A stretch of DNA of 64,000 nucleotides from NCBI RefSeq assembly GCF_017591435.1, contig NC_059283.1, positions 6,929,512-6,993,511 of the forward strand, in the 5' to 3' direction. A model generated the notes under the pieces. That model saw nothing but the letters and a program-made list of their open reading frames with translations, had not been told where the DNA came from and did not search any database. This document shows positions 28,413 through 39,615 of the stretch, piece after piece. This stretch comes from Portunus trituberculatus (taxonomy: Eukaryota; Arthropoda; Malacostraca; Decapoda; Portunidae). Position 1 is the stretch's first letter. Each line of letters begins with the position of its first letter. The position numbers were made by a program, and so were the translations under genes.

Positions 28413-28459
<47 letters not shown>
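28413..28459. repeat. (GT)23 microsatellite
   Basis: Pure array followed 35 bp later by a GGA array. Confidence 0.98.
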
Positions 28460-28460
<1 letters not shown>

Positions 28461-28493
28461 TGGCAACACAAGATGAGTGGGTTATCAAAGTCA

Positions 28494-28550
28494 AGGAGGA
28501 GGAGGAGGAGGAGGAGGAGGAGGAGGAGGAGGAGGAGGAGGAGGAGGGGG
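28494..28550. repeat. (GGA)18 array
   Basis: Pure GGA trinucleotides ending in a short G run. Confidence 0.97.
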
Positions 28551-28613
28551 ATTCGCAGTGAAACATGAGTGTGATTCAGGATGGCGCTTGCTGCATGAGT
28601 GTTTCTGTCTACA

Positions 28614-28650
<37 letters not shown>

Positions 28651-28770
28651 AGTAACGAAAAATATTCCCTTTCATTAAACCCGTCTCACGCTTCTCTCCC
28701 TCCTACTCATCCCAGCCAACACCACCACCACCACCATCACCACCACCCTCGCTCGTCTTCCCTTGTACAC

Positions 28771-28852
28771 TCCTCCTCTTCCTCCTCCTCCTCCTCCTCC
28801 TCCTCCTCCTCCTCCTCCTCCTCCTCCTCCTCCTCTCCTCTTCTTCCTCTTC
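28771..28852. repeat. (CTC)n array
   Basis: CTC trinucleotides with edge CTT units, an inverted partner of 28494-28550. A (CT)16 array lies between them at 28617-28648. Confidence 0.97.
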
Positions 28853-28934
28853 CTCCTCTTCCTCCTCTTCCCTCGCTTCTGCTTTTCCTCCTCGTCCTCT
28901 CTCAATGGACCAGCGAGCCGTAAGAGGGTGGCAA

Positions 28935-28936
<2 letters not shown>

Positions 28937-29024
<88 letters not shown>
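28937..29024. repeat. (GT)44 microsatellite
   Basis: Uninterrupted GT array, 88 bp. Confidence 0.98.
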
Positions 29025-29025
<1 letters not shown>

Positions 29026-29057
29026 TAAACAGGATTTCGTAGAGCAACGGAAAATAG

Positions 29058-29060
<3 letters not shown>

Positions 29061-29125
<65 letters not shown>
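29061..29125. repeat. (GA)32 microsatellite
   Basis: Pure GA array, facing the CT array at 29177-29227 across 51 bp. Confidence 0.98.
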
Positions 29126-29129
<4 letters not shown>

Positions 29130-29174
29130 AAGACAGAGACAGAGAAAAGGTAGGAAATAGAGAAAAGCCTTTAG

Positions 29175-29176
<2 letters not shown>

Positions 29177-29227
<51 letters not shown>
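29177..29227. repeat. (CT)25 microsatellite
   Basis: Pure CT array, an inverted partner of 29061-29125. Confidence 0.98.
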
Positions 29228-29229
<2 letters not shown>

Positions 29230-29319
29230 GCAAGGGATGATTGGCTCGGGAGGCGCGTCAAGGCTACATCTGCACGACACGTGAGTGATTGACTTATCAA
29301 GCTCAAAAAACAAGCTTCA

Positions 29320-29470
29320 CTGTCAGCAGGTGGGATTAGTGGGCGTGCGGGCGGCTTACGGGGCTATCAGCGGTCAGGGCCCCAGTGGTGCTTGCCGCCA
29401 AACACCGCTACAGACAAGGACGTCGAAAGGAGCTCAAGATACGACCCTTCAAAAAGCAATATGTCCATTT
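29320..29470 (+). other. GC-rich open segment, possible exon
   Basis: An ordinary-complexity stretch, GC-richer than its flanks, open in two plus frames. One reads GYQRSGPQWCLPPNTATDKD and onward, the other GVRAAYGAISGQGPSGACRQ and onward. CTTCACTGTCAG upstream is a possible acceptor. No clear donor is visible and no family is recognised. Confidence 0.2.
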
Positions 29471-29864
29471 TTTCTGATGCTTCGAACTGTTTCCTTCTTT
29501 ATCTCGTTTGTTGCATCAGTTGTAAGTTGTAGAAGTAAAGTTTTCAAGTTTGTTTAGTAATTTTTCTTCTTTATTTTGTTCCTCGTGTCAGTTAAAAGTT
29601 ACAAAAAATATGAGTTTTTTTTTATTTTCTTTATCCCTCAAAAAGTGTCCTATTCCTTTAATATGTCCATCAGTTTACTCTTTTACTCTAATTCATGAGT
29701 TCTAAATTCTTTTATATATATTTTTGGTATTCACTCCCTTCTTGTTTGGTTTTAATCCTTTAGTAAACATCTAAAACACTTATACGACTAACATCGACAC
29801 TTTTTAAACACTTTTATTCACAGTAACAGATTATTTTCCTCCGTCACCTAACACAGTAAGCCTT

Positions 29865-29966
29865 CAGGTTAAGTTAGGTTAGGTTAAGTTGGGATGGGTC
29901 GGGTTAGATTAGATAAGGGATAGGTTGGGTTGCGTTGGGTTGGATAAAATTGGGTTAGGTTAGTCT
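29865..29966. repeat. Degenerate (GGTTA)n telomere-like repeat
   Basis: About 100 bp of GGTTA, GGTTG and GGTCG variants on the plus strand. TTAGG is the arthropod telomere unit, so this is either an interstitial telomeric remnant or a related pentanucleotide microsatellite. Confidence 0.85.
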
Positions 29967-30470
29967 GTAAACTTTTCCACCTTAATCCTTCCCCTCTGTC
30001 AGCCTCTCAACACAATAGCTCGTTAGTTCCGCCTCCGTGTGAAAAAGGAGATACTTTATGGGACAGAAAAAAAAGTTAAATAAAAAAGTGACAAATTATA
30101 CATGAGTCCCCCATACATAAAGGAGCCAAATAAGCCATTAGGAAAATTTCATTACACGCCATTAAGTAGATGACAATTATTCTGAAAAAGGAAAAAAGAA
30201 AAGAGAAAAAAACAATGGCTCCTCCCTCCTTCTTCCTCGTTCTATTTCTACTTTTTTTTTTCCTTTCCGTTTATGGTTTAACGCTACTGTTTCCTCGCTA
30301 TTATCTACCGACTGTTTTTCCCTGTGTTGTCAATGCCAGTGTTTCCTTGCTATTACGTACACACTATTTATTTTGTCTAGCTCATTCGCATTCATCGGAT
30401 AACCACTTTTTTTTTTTCCATCGTTCAATCTATCTTTTGATGTGTAGCTATTTTAACATTGTTCTCACCC

Positions 30471-30473
<3 letters not shown>
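29967..30473. other. AT-rich stretch, no gene seen
   Basis: Unremarkable AT-rich sequence becoming T-rich toward the CT array at 30474. Confidence 0.5.

Positions 30474-30550
<77 letters not shown>
30474..30550. repeat. (CT)38 microsatellite forming a polypyrimidine tract
   Basis: A pure CT array followed directly by ACTTTTCAG/G, a textbook 3' splice site with the microsatellite as its pyrimidine tract. Confidence 0.97.
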
Positions 30551-30553
<3 letters not shown>

Positions 30554-30559
30554 TTTCAG

Positions 30560-30665
30560 GACACCTCACAAGTCTCCCTCCCCAATACAAGTTCCCCTCC
30601 TTCGGGACCAGCACTCAAAGGCCGCGTACCGCTTTTTTGTTTGTATTCTCAACCATGCTAATTGA
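30560..30665 (+). CDS. Possible exon after a CT-array acceptor
   Basis: The segment after the (CT)38-ACTTTTCAG acceptor is open in all three plus frames for about 100 bases. One reads TPHKSPSPIQVPLLRDQHSK and ends in TGA at 30663-30665. A second reads DTSQVSLPNTSSPPSGPALK. The third stays open to about 30770. All three frames being open is weak support for any of them. No donor is chosen and no family is recognised. Confidence 0.22.
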
Positions 30666-30850
30666 TCATTGTTCCGGCCGGTGGCGTCTCCTCGTCCCCG
30701 GCAGCAGCAGGAGGAGGAGGAGGAGGAAGAGGAGTACAATTGTAGTAATGGTAGTGATTGTATTATAAGTCATTGGTAGAATAAGATTAAAGACAGGATG
30801 CGTTGTATTAGCAATGGTGGTGGTGGTAGTTGGGAAGATGTAACGTCAAA

Positions 30851-31041
<191 letters not shown>

Positions 31042-31787
31042 TAGATGGAATAGGAAGAGTAATGAAAAAAGGAGGGACGCCGTGAAAAGAAAACAATAAC
31101 AAGAATAACAACGTCAACAAACAACGTAAAGAACAAAATCACACATCCACGAGAAAGATATGCAAGACGCGAAGGAAAAGGAGAAATACGAAGAGAGAAA
31201 GAGGCAGAAAGGAAGAAAAAAAAATATGCAAAAGGCAATTCTGATAAAAGATAGAAGGCGTGAAAGAGTAGGAGGAGCGAACAAGCCGGAGACCAGAGAG
31301 TAAAAATTGCTTTGGGAAGGATGCAAATTGAATTGAAAGAGAGAGAGGGAAGAAAGCTATAAAAGATGAGCCGGAAGAAATAGCGGAGAGTGGAGAAGGT
31401 GTGAGAGAAGCTGAGAAGTGAGAGAAAATGAAGAAAGGAGATGAAGAGGGTGAGGGACACTTAGTAAAGGGAATGTGTAACGAGGAAAACGAGGGATGGG
31501 TATTTGTGATTGGAAAGTTGCAATGCAGGGAAGTGAAAAGAGGAAAAGTGGACTGAAAATAGGCGAAAGAATAACGAAGAAACTGAAACACAAAGAAAAA
31601 ATAAAATACCAGTAACTAAATCAATACACAAAATAGCTCAAAATATAACTAAAAGGAAGGAGAATTAAAGTAGCAAACAGATAAAAATGAAAAGAAGTCA
31701 AAATATGTTAATAGGGTACAGTAAAAAAAATAGAAAAAAGACGGAGGACGAAGAAAAGAGTGAAGGAAAAGAAAAAGAACAAAGAAA

Positions 31788-31790
<3 letters not shown>
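31042..31790. other. A/G-biased stretch, no gene seen
   Basis: Continuous GAAAGA, AGGAAG and AAAATA motifs on the plus strand. No supported coding segment. Confidence 0.55.

Positions 31791-31873
<83 letters not shown>
31791..31873. repeat. (GA)41 microsatellite
   Basis: Pure GA array. Just downstream, the minus strand has a strong acceptor-like CTCTCACTTTGTTTGCAG at about 31908-31925, with no convincing exon. Confidence 0.98.
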
Positions 31874-31876
<3 letters not shown>

Positions 31877-32489
31877 AGGAAGCCCCCCAGCACCTCTCGT
31901 CACCTGCAAACAAAGTGAGAGTCATGGGACAACTCACGCCTCACCGCCTTGGAATAATTGGGGCCAGGCGGTGTACTGCGGCCTCGTCTGTTTAGTCACG
32001 TACCTGCGGGAGAGAGAGAAACAGGTGTAAACTTCCCGTGAAAATAAAGCACAAAAGAATACGACTGCCACAATGTCTCTTGAATATATATTGCAGGATT
32101 TGAATAGAAACGAGAAGATGATTAGGGAGCTGAATGCTTTTTAACAGGTTCTAGTGATGTTATGAATACCCAGAAAGGACTTAAGAGTAAAAGGTTATTA
32201 ATTTTCATCGTGCTCTCCTGGAACACTCGAATGGTATTTTGTCAGATAACAGAGACTCAGTGCACAGAGGAATATTGTTAATTACTACTTTTTAAACTTA
32301 AGATTGCCATTCATACCTTCTTATTCTTTATACAAATGCTCACTTTTTTTTTATTCCAAAGAAGTGATCACGCGATACAATAATCTATTTCAGTTCGTAA
32401 CCTTGATATTCTTCAAAATTCTCACGTGTTCTTGTTTATCAATATTCTTAACCCACTTCCTTAACTAAACACTCCACATTATCTTCTAT

Positions 32490-32830
32490 TCCCTGCCTCA
32501 TTCTTTATCCCTGAGCTCTCCTTCTCCATCTCATGAATTGATAATCATATCCTTAACATTCCACGCTTCTTTCATATACGGCTCCTTCGTATCATCTATC
32601 AACACACTCAAACTCTTTACTAAAACAAACACACACTTTTCCTCTTCTTTCCTCTCATCATTCCTCGGCTCTAACCTTCTCGTCAATTAATAATCCTGTC
32701 CTTCATATCCCCGACTCTTTCATATACTTATCATAAATCAGCATATTCAATCTCATTGCTAAAATAAACACCCAATTTTCCCCTTCCTTCCTAACCCCAT
32801 TCCTCGTCTCTAACCTTCCCCTCATGTTTC
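32490..32830. repeat. Degenerate tandem repeat, about 148-bp unit, about 2.3 copies
   Basis: TCATGAATTGATAATCATAT at 32531 corresponds to TCGTCAATTAATAATCCTGT at about 32680, and CATATAC at 32573 corresponds to CATATAC at 32721. A CATTCCTCG-CTCTAACCTTC block recurs near 32660 and 32810. The period is 148-149 bp. Confidence 0.7.
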
Positions 32831-32958
32831 CGGTAAACTTCCGAACTTAAACTTACAAAACGTTCTCCAATGACCTCAGATTAGTGGCCGTGGAGAAATA
32901 TGTTGATGTGAAGTGTGTCATTAGAGGAACTTAAGGCCCTCGCGTGTTCCTTCACCAG

Positions 32959-33024
32959 GTGACCGCCAGGGGGCTGATCACACGGAGGCAGGGAAGACTA
33001 CAGGGCTCGCCATTTACCGCATAA
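32959..33024 (+). CDS. Possible 3'-terminal exon, very small
   Basis: A good acceptor (CGCGTGTTCCTTCACCAG) is followed by a phase-0 open frame of 21 codons, VTARGLITRRQGRLQGSPFT and Ala, then TAA. No poly(A) signal is near. The same bases hold a CTCF-like motif, so the conservation-like appearance may have another cause. Not recognised. Confidence 0.2.
   Translation: MTARGLITRRQGRLQGSPFTA
32963..32976 (+). promoter_or_regulatory. CTCF-like motif
   Basis: CCGCCAGGGGGCTG matches the core CTCF recognition pattern (CC-purine-C-pyrimidine-AGGGGGC) known from bilaterian animals. It is a sequence match only; binding in this organism is inference. Confidence 0.3.
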
Positions 33025-33067
33025 CAAAAGGGGACACGTGTAATCTGTCTCTATAATTCAGCATCGT

Positions 33068-33069
<2 letters not shown>

Positions 33070-33124
<55 letters not shown>
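33070..33124. repeat. (GT)27 microsatellite
   Basis: Uninterrupted GT array. Confidence 0.98.
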
Positions 33125-33126
<2 letters not shown>

Positions 33127-33228
33127 GGAATGCGGATACATGAATGTATTTTCATGCTATTTTGTCATAATTCTATCACAAATTCCATTCTATATATAAA
33201 ATAATTTGCATGTTTACAGCTGTGTATA

Positions 33229-33357
<129 letters not shown>

Positions 33358-33367
33358 TATGTTTAAG

Positions 33368-33371
<4 letters not shown>

Positions 33372-33426
<55 letters not shown>
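33372..33426. repeat. (CT)27 microsatellite
   Basis: Pure CT. With 33250-33355 it makes an inverted repeat with a 16-bp loop. Confidence 0.98.
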
Positions 33427-33429
<3 letters not shown>

Positions 33430-33464
33430 GTCAGTGAATCCCAGGGCTTACTTTATCCCCACAG

Positions 33465-33574
33465 CCCTGACCACGCCCTGCACAACACCAGCCTGGTCCC
33501 CCTAAGTGCTACAGAGGAAGGACAAAGCCTAAAGTTTTTTTCTGTGCTTCGTCGGTCTGATAGTGACAGAGAAA

Positions 33575-33577
<3 letters not shown>
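33465..33577 (+). CDS. Candidate exon downstream of a CT array
   Basis: An acceptor (GGCTTACTTTATCCCCACAG), 38 bp after the CT array, is followed by a frame that is open through 33577: PDHALHNTSLVPLSATEEGQ, then SLKFFSVLRRSDSDRETRE. It then enters the (GA)38 array, where it would encode Arg-Glu repeats, and no donor precedes the array. The minus strand has its own acceptor-like site here (CGTGTTTCTCTGTCACTATCAG). Either strand, or neither, may be coding. Not recognised. Confidence 0.24.

Positions 33578-33653
<76 letters not shown>
33578..33653. repeat. (GA)38 microsatellite
   Basis: Pure GA array. Confidence 0.98.
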
Positions 33654-33656
<3 letters not shown>

Positions 33657-33833
33657 TATACTTGTGCACGTTGAAATGTTACAAGAAAGATAATCAAACG
33701 TGAAAGAGAAGTGAAGAGATAAATAACGTGAAGAGAATAGACGAAGAGAAAGAAAGAAAGAGAGGGAGAGAAAGAAACAAACATAATCAAAGGAGACGTA
33801 AGATATTCTGAGAGACCGAGAGAGATAAAAGGA

Positions 33834-33836
<3 letters not shown>

Positions 33837-33872
<36 letters not shown>
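33837..33872. repeat. (CA)18 microsatellite
   Basis: Pure CA array. Confidence 0.97.
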
Positions 33873-33873
<1 letters not shown>

Positions 33874-34807
33874 GCTTTATAACCTTCCCCCTTCCTCTCC
33901 TCCCCCTTAGACCAAGAAACACAACACAATGAATCTATATGTATGGTGCACCTCTTCCCACTCGCCCCGTTGAAGATCTCCATCAGCGATACGGAGCTGC
34001 TTCTTCAGTCTTCCCTGTGCTTGTTATTCTCTGGATCCAGTGAAGTATTTAAACACTCATTGTATACTAATAAGACATCAGATGAAGCTAGACGAGGTGC
34101 TGACAGCTGCTGGGGTGAGAACGAGGAGTCTAGGATGTGTTGGGGATGTGAACTAAGCCACAGTGAGGTTAGAGGACTGAAATGTCTAGAAAGGGGTGGT
34201 GAAACAAGGGAGGGACTCGGAAAGGTATGGGAGAGTTTGGGAAAGACTGGAAATGGTTTGTTAAAAGGTGCTTAAAAAAGAATGGACAGAATGGCTAACT
34301 GTTTCATGTTGTAGCTTAGAATGGAGAACTTTTGAGAGAGAGAGAAAAGGTTGAAAAAGTACATTGACTTTGAGAGAAACTAGAACAGAAATGCTAAATG
34401 TACTTACTGGATGAACTAGAAGATTAAGTAGTGTTGGTTAGGGTAGGACAGAGAAAACTAGACATGAGGAAGCGTTTGAATAAAGAGGAAAATAGAAAAT
34501 ATGCAAAATAATGATAAATATGCTTAAAGAGAGATATGCGAGAAGAAAAACAGTTGAAGTGAGAAATGATAGAATAGAGAAAAAAAGGCGAGAGAAGTCT
34601 AGATGAGGGGGAAGGTGGAAAAACTGCATGAGATGAGGGAGGGTCCGGTGAGGGAGACCACGAAGCAGAGGAGAGAGGGAGAGAGGGAGGGAGGGTGTAG
34701 AAGAGGAATCTGATAAGCTTGTTGAAATTTGACGGGCGAAGCGAGGTTATTGTTGAGACTCTCAGTGCCTCGCTCGTTTCTTCATTGTAACTGTGACATC
34801 AAAACCG

Positions 34808-34809
<2 letters not shown>
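33873..34809. other. Unique stretch with an unsupported ORF
   Basis: An ATG at 33943 opens 110 codons on the plus strand (MVHLFPLAPLKISISDTELL and onward). Its second half is G/A-rich with AGAGGG motifs, and the minus strand is also open at 33940-34015. I see no splice or Kozak support. From 34300 the sequence is A/G-biased with no gene. Confidence 0.3.

Positions 34810-34867
<58 letters not shown>
34810..34867. repeat. (GA)29 microsatellite
   Basis: Pure GA array with an imperfect GAGA tail to about 34900. Confidence 0.98.
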
Positions 34868-34873
<6 letters not shown>

Positions 34874-35083
34874 GAGGAGAGAGAGAATAGGAGAGAGAGC
34901 ACGGTAGAATACAAGATCCGTCTTTAAATGATGTATAGTTTGTGAGTGTTGTTATGTATTATGTATCTCCGAACAGAAGCACACGGTGTGACTGACTTCT
35001 TTGGGTACAGACAGACATATATATACATACACACACACAGGCAGGCAGACAGAAATGACAGGAAGGATAAATAGAAGGGGGCA

Positions 35084-35086
<3 letters not shown>

Positions 35087-35125
<39 letters not shown>
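35087..35125. repeat. (CT)19 microsatellite
   Basis: Pure CT array. A (CT)12 run follows at 35332-35356. Confidence 0.97.
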
Positions 35126-35126
<1 letters not shown>

Positions 35127-35179
35127 AATGCCATACAGACGATTAGAAAAATTATCAAGGCTTATCTCCAGTTAATAAA

Positions 35180-35215
35180 TTGTAAATCATGTTAATCTTG
35201 TAAATCATGTTAATC
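35180..35215. repeat. 18-bp tandem duplication
   Basis: TTGTAAATCATGTTAATC occurs twice in direct succession, perfectly. Confidence 0.9.
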
Positions 35216-35634
35216 TATCAGGAAAACCATAAAAAAACACCTTAAAAAAAAAAAAAATGTAATTTAAACTAGAATCTCTTAAAAGTAGTGGGGAATGAGG
35301 CATAGTGTTTTAGAATACTAGTATATAATTCTCTCTCTCTCTCTCTCTCTCTCTCTGGCAGTCCTTTAGGAGCCCACAGGAGGGACAGAAGCACCTATAT
35401 ATTCACCTGTAATCTGACTCTATTTATTTCCCGAGAGAACGTCACCTTAACAACTCGAGCCCAGGGAGTGAATGTCAAGAGAGCAACATTTCCATTTCAC
35501 GCCATAGTATCTATTTTTCCTCCCTTATGGACAGAGAAACAAGGACAGTGGGGACTCTTGACACGCTGAGGGGGAAAAAGGAAGGAAAGATGAGGGGAAA
35601 AATACTAAAATGAAAAACGGGGCTCTAAACACAG

Positions 35635-35776
<142 letters not shown>

Positions 35777-35860
35777 ATGTAAAGCTATGTTTTTGTAAAG
35801 ATAAATTACAAAAATATTCGCTGACAGGTATTATAGGAATCTGCTTTACCTTTGTTGAGA

Positions 35861-35956
35861 GGAGGAGGAGGAGGAGGAGGAGGAGGAGGAGGAGGAGGAG
35901 GAGGAGGAGGAGGAGGAGGAGGAGGAGGAGGAGGAGGAGGAGGAGGAGGAGGAGGA
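35861..35956. repeat. (GGA)32 array
   Basis: Pure GGA trinucleotides. Confidence 0.98.
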
Positions 35957-36960
35957 CAGGAGGAACAGGAGGAGGAGGAGAAAACATAAGACGAGGGGAG
36001 GAAGAGAGAAAAAACACAGATAAAGAGAGAGAACACGGGGAAATGAGACAACAAACAAGAGGAGACAGACATCAGAGAGGAAGGAAATCACACAAAGGGG
36101 ATGAATAAAAGATACAAGCTTAGTACAAAAGCCACGACACTGACTGGCGGGAGAATAAGCAGGTAAAAGCAGAGATTAAGCAGGTGAAGCGGACTCGATG
36201 CAGTATCAACAACAGCAGCACCACCACCAGTACCAGCAGGGATACAAGAGGAAGGAGATGAAGCAGAGAATAAAATGTGAGCATGAAATATAGGCGAAGC
36301 GGAGGATTGACTACAAAACAACGAAGATAATAAACTTGCAAGAATATGAAGATAGATATGCATAAGATGTGACGAATATTGCCTTACAAAGTTAATAAAT
36401 GCATGAATAATCAGGAACACAGGTGATGGAGAGGCAAAACACATCACCAGGTGGATAAGCACACACACGCACAAACACAACTACAACATGTTAGAGCCTT
36501 CAAGAAACACAAACACCACCCCAAGAACACACAAACAAAACACACACGATAACAAAGATAAACAAACATCAGAGGCGACAGAACCCTACCCCAAAAATAA
36601 AACAAACCCAAAAACACACTCAAACAAATGACAAACAAAGAAAACACAATAAATAAACAACAGAGGCGACAGAACCCCACCCAAACAAGCCCAACAAACC
36701 ACGAACACACACACAAACTAAAGCCAAACAATAAACAAGTAATAAACAAACCACGGCGAGCTTAACAAAGGCTGCAATCAAGTAGTAGTAGAAGAACAGA
36801 CAGGTGGGAGAGAGAACGAGAGAGAGAGAAAGAGAAGAGAAAGAGAAGGAGAAGGGAGACTCATAAATACAAGGGAGGCCCACAACAGGTCTACAACAGA
36901 AGCCTCATCAGGTGAATTCGGGGCCCCAGCAGGTGCATGGGGGCGGGTTGAGGTCTTCAG
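35957..36960. other. A-rich stretch, no gene seen
   Basis: 36460-36760 carries a degenerate approximately 115-bp duplication: AACAGAGGCGACAGAACCC-type blocks with AAACAAACA filler recur near 36566 and 36659. No coding support. Confidence 0.45.

Positions 36961-37294
<334 letters not shown>

Positions 37295-37370
<76 letters not shown>
37295..37370. repeat. (GA)38 microsatellite
   Basis: Uninterrupted GA array directly after dispersed repeat copy B. Confidence 0.98.
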
Positions 37371-37371
<1 letters not shown>

Positions 37372-37440
37372 GTGGTTGCATAATATCTAATGGTTCCTAA
37401 ATCACAAATAAACAAAAATAACGATACATTTTACCACAGA

Positions 37441-37442
<2 letters not shown>

Positions 37443-37495
<53 letters not shown>
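37443..37495. repeat. (CA)26 microsatellite
   Basis: Pure CA array. Confidence 0.98.
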
Positions 37496-37497
<2 letters not shown>

Positions 37498-37667
37498 ACC
37501 CCAAAGCTCACAATTCACACTTGACAACCCTCAACGCATCTAATCTGAGCTAACTCCCATGACACAACCCCACAAAAATAACACTTGCGCTCTTACAACT
37601 CGAATTATTAACACGTTTCTGAAGACAGCACTGGAGCGGAGAGCGTGGCGGGGCAGAGCAAAGGGCA

Positions 37668-37730
37668 AGTCAAGGCAAGGCAAGGCAAGGCAAAGCAAGG
37701 AAAGGCAAAGCAAGGCAAGTCGAGGCGGGG
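37668..37730. repeat. Imperfect (GGCAA)n pentanucleotide
   Basis: Around 12 units of GGCAA with AGCAA and GGCGG variants. Confidence 0.85.
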
Positions 37731-37986
37731 CGAGGTAGCGGTCTGAGTGCGGCTTCCTTGATCAAAATTAGGATGAAATGGATGAAATGAACACGCTAAC
37801 AGGAGGCGACGTTTGGACACGCGAGAGGCTCCTCCACTAGGCAGCCAAGTGAAGAAGAAGAGGAGGAGGAGGAGGAGGAGGAGGAGGAGGATGGGCAGAT
37901 GTCGCCACTCCAAGGAAGGGCAAGAAGAAGGTCTGATCTGATAAATTACTTAAGTTATACCTCGCTGTCTGCCTCCCCCCCTCCAC

Positions 37987-37989
<3 letters not shown>

Positions 37990-38046
<57 letters not shown>
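37990..38046. repeat. (CT)28 microsatellite
   Basis: Pure CT array. Confidence 0.98.
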
Positions 38047-38050
<4 letters not shown>

Positions 38051-38100
38051 ACTACGTGTTTGCCTAAGTTCTCAATTGGTCTTGCTCAACAGCCTCTTAA

Positions 38101-38101
<1 letters not shown>

Positions 38102-38134
<33 letters not shown>

Positions 38135-38146
38135 CAGCTGGCCAGA

Positions 38147-38239
<93 letters not shown>
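38102..38239. repeat. Two (CA)n arrays with 15-bp spacer
   Basis: CA at 38102-38132 and 38148-38239 (about 46 units), split by GACAGCTGGCCAGAT. Confidence 0.98.
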
Positions 38240-38240
<1 letters not shown>

Positions 38241-38416
38241 GCATACAAACACACCACTGTCTCTGTCTGGGAAGAACACCCTCCATCCCTCCGTTCCTCC
38301 GTCTCTCCATCCCTCCATCCTCCATCCCTCCTTTCCTCTTCACAAACCGTAACACGAAGGCTTGCAACACTCCACAACACAGCTTCCCCCACGCACAGTA
38401 CGGCAAGCTGAAGGAA

Positions 38417-39163
38417 TTACACCTCTTCAACCTCTTTTCCTCGCCTCCTTCCTCCTTCCTTCATCCCAGCGCGACCCAACACACGTCCTTCCATTTCCCC
38501 GCAGCGCCAAGACCCGCCATAACACGGGGAACTATCTGCCTCGTCGTCCTCGTTCTCGTCCTCGCCCCCTCCCCTCCTGAAGCTATTGTTCATAAATTTT
38601 CCATCAGGTTCGGTGTCCCCCACGCAAGTTTTGTTTGTGATCTTATTTGTTTGCGTCTCTAGGGAGGGGCGGGGTGAGGGTGAGGCCGCGGTGGAGAAAG
38701 AGGGGGGACAGCAGCAGCAGCAGGAGCAGGAGGAGGAGGAGGAGGAAGGGAAACATGAGAGTAAAAAACGAGGAGGAGAGGGATGAAGATCAGAAAGACT
38801 AAGGTAGTGCAGCAGGATTGAGAGGAGATGGAGATGAGGAAGAGAACCAGGAAGGAATGGAAGGGTGAGTGTGGAAGAGGCTTGAGTGCTTAACTCCGGC
38901 TCACTGAGGAAGATAAGGGAGCGGGAAGTGCGGGAGGAAGGGAGAATGGGAGGTGGAAAACAAAAGATAAAGAGAAGCTCAGGAAAACGAGAAGGTAGCT
39001 TTAAATCTTTCTCTCTCTTCTTCTCTTCCTCCTCTTCTCTCCTCCCGCTGAACGAATAAGGTGTCACGGGGGCTTTTATCCCTTTTATGGGCGACAATGT
39101 CCTTTGATGTCCATCTCTAAGGGGCAGGAGGTCAGGGAGCTCCCCACCCAACACTCCAGTCAT
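38417..39163 (-). CDS. Longest mixed-composition ORF; possibly two exons
   Basis: An ATG at 39163 opens 248 codons on the minus strand. Residues 1-40 (MTGVLGGELPDLLPLRDGHQ and onward) and the last 80 (TQTNKITNKTCVGDTEPDGK, then an Asp/Glu-rich run and CYGGSWRCGEMEGR) are ordinary. The middle, from about 39020 down to 38690, is C/T-rich with Ser, Leu and Cys runs and looks intronic. A strong acceptor (CACCCCGCCCCTCCCTAG) sits at 38659, in a phase that fits the C-terminal part. I favour an exon at 38417-38658 (79 codons plus stop), with the first segment a separate exon or chance. Overlapping plus-strand signals exist. No family is recognised. Confidence 0.35.
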   Translation of the reverse strand: MTGVLGGELPDLLPLRDGHQRTLSPIKGIKAPVTPYSFSGRREEEEEKKREKDLKLPSRFPELLFIFCFPPPILPSSRTSRSLIFLSEPELSTQASSTLTLPFLPGSLPHLHLLSILLHYLSLSDLHPSPPRFLLSCFPSSSSSSCSCCCCCPPSFSTAASPSPRPSLETQTNKITNKTCVGDTEPDGKFMNNSFRRGGGEDENEDDEADSSPCYGGSWRCGEMEGRVLGRAGMKEGGRRRGKEVEEV

Positions 39164-39489
39164 CCTCCCACTTGTTATAGGCGAGGTGGGCGCGGGCGGG
39201 GGCAGGGAGGGCGTGCAGGTGGGCGGAGAGGGTCAGCCACTCGGCCGCTGAACATCACAATGGAAGTCGTTAGTCCAGTCGCTTCAGGCAGGTCAGGGGG
39301 CCGTGTGTGCCGTGGACCGGACGCTGATCACGCATATAATAAACCTTCTACGGCGCTCACCAAGACGCGGGACGGCAGGGCAGGCCAGGGTGTGGGGTAG
39401 GGAGAGATACCGGGAGGAAAAGTCGACACGAAGCCTGTGACTGATAAAAATGAGGTTCCTGGCCGTACCTGCTAGACCTTTAATGCTGC

Positions 39490-39615
39490 AGAGGAGGAGG
39501 AGGAGGAGGAGGAGGAGGAGGAGGAGGAGGAGGAGGAGGAGGAGGAGGAGGAGGAGGAGGAGGAGGAGGAGGAGGAGGAGGAGGAGGAGGAGGAGGAGGA
39601 GGAGGAGGAGGAGGC
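39490..39615. repeat. (GGA)42 array
   Basis: Near-pure GGA, 126 bp. It is flanked by CpG-rich sequence. Confidence 0.98.

Noticed and set aside
28675..29313. 212-codon minus-strand ORF with Arg-Glu, Ser-Leu, Thr-His and Gly runs
   Set aside because: It crosses four different microsatellites in succession; no coding sequence lies between them.
31880..31990. Exon on either strand around the strong minus-strand acceptor CTCTCACTTTGTTTGCAG
   Set aside because: The exon it opens would run straight into the CT array (Ser-Leu repeats) with no donor before it.
33943..34275. 110-codon plus-strand ORF
   Set aside because: The second half is G/A-rich, the opposite strand is equally open in the first part, and no splice or start signals stand out.
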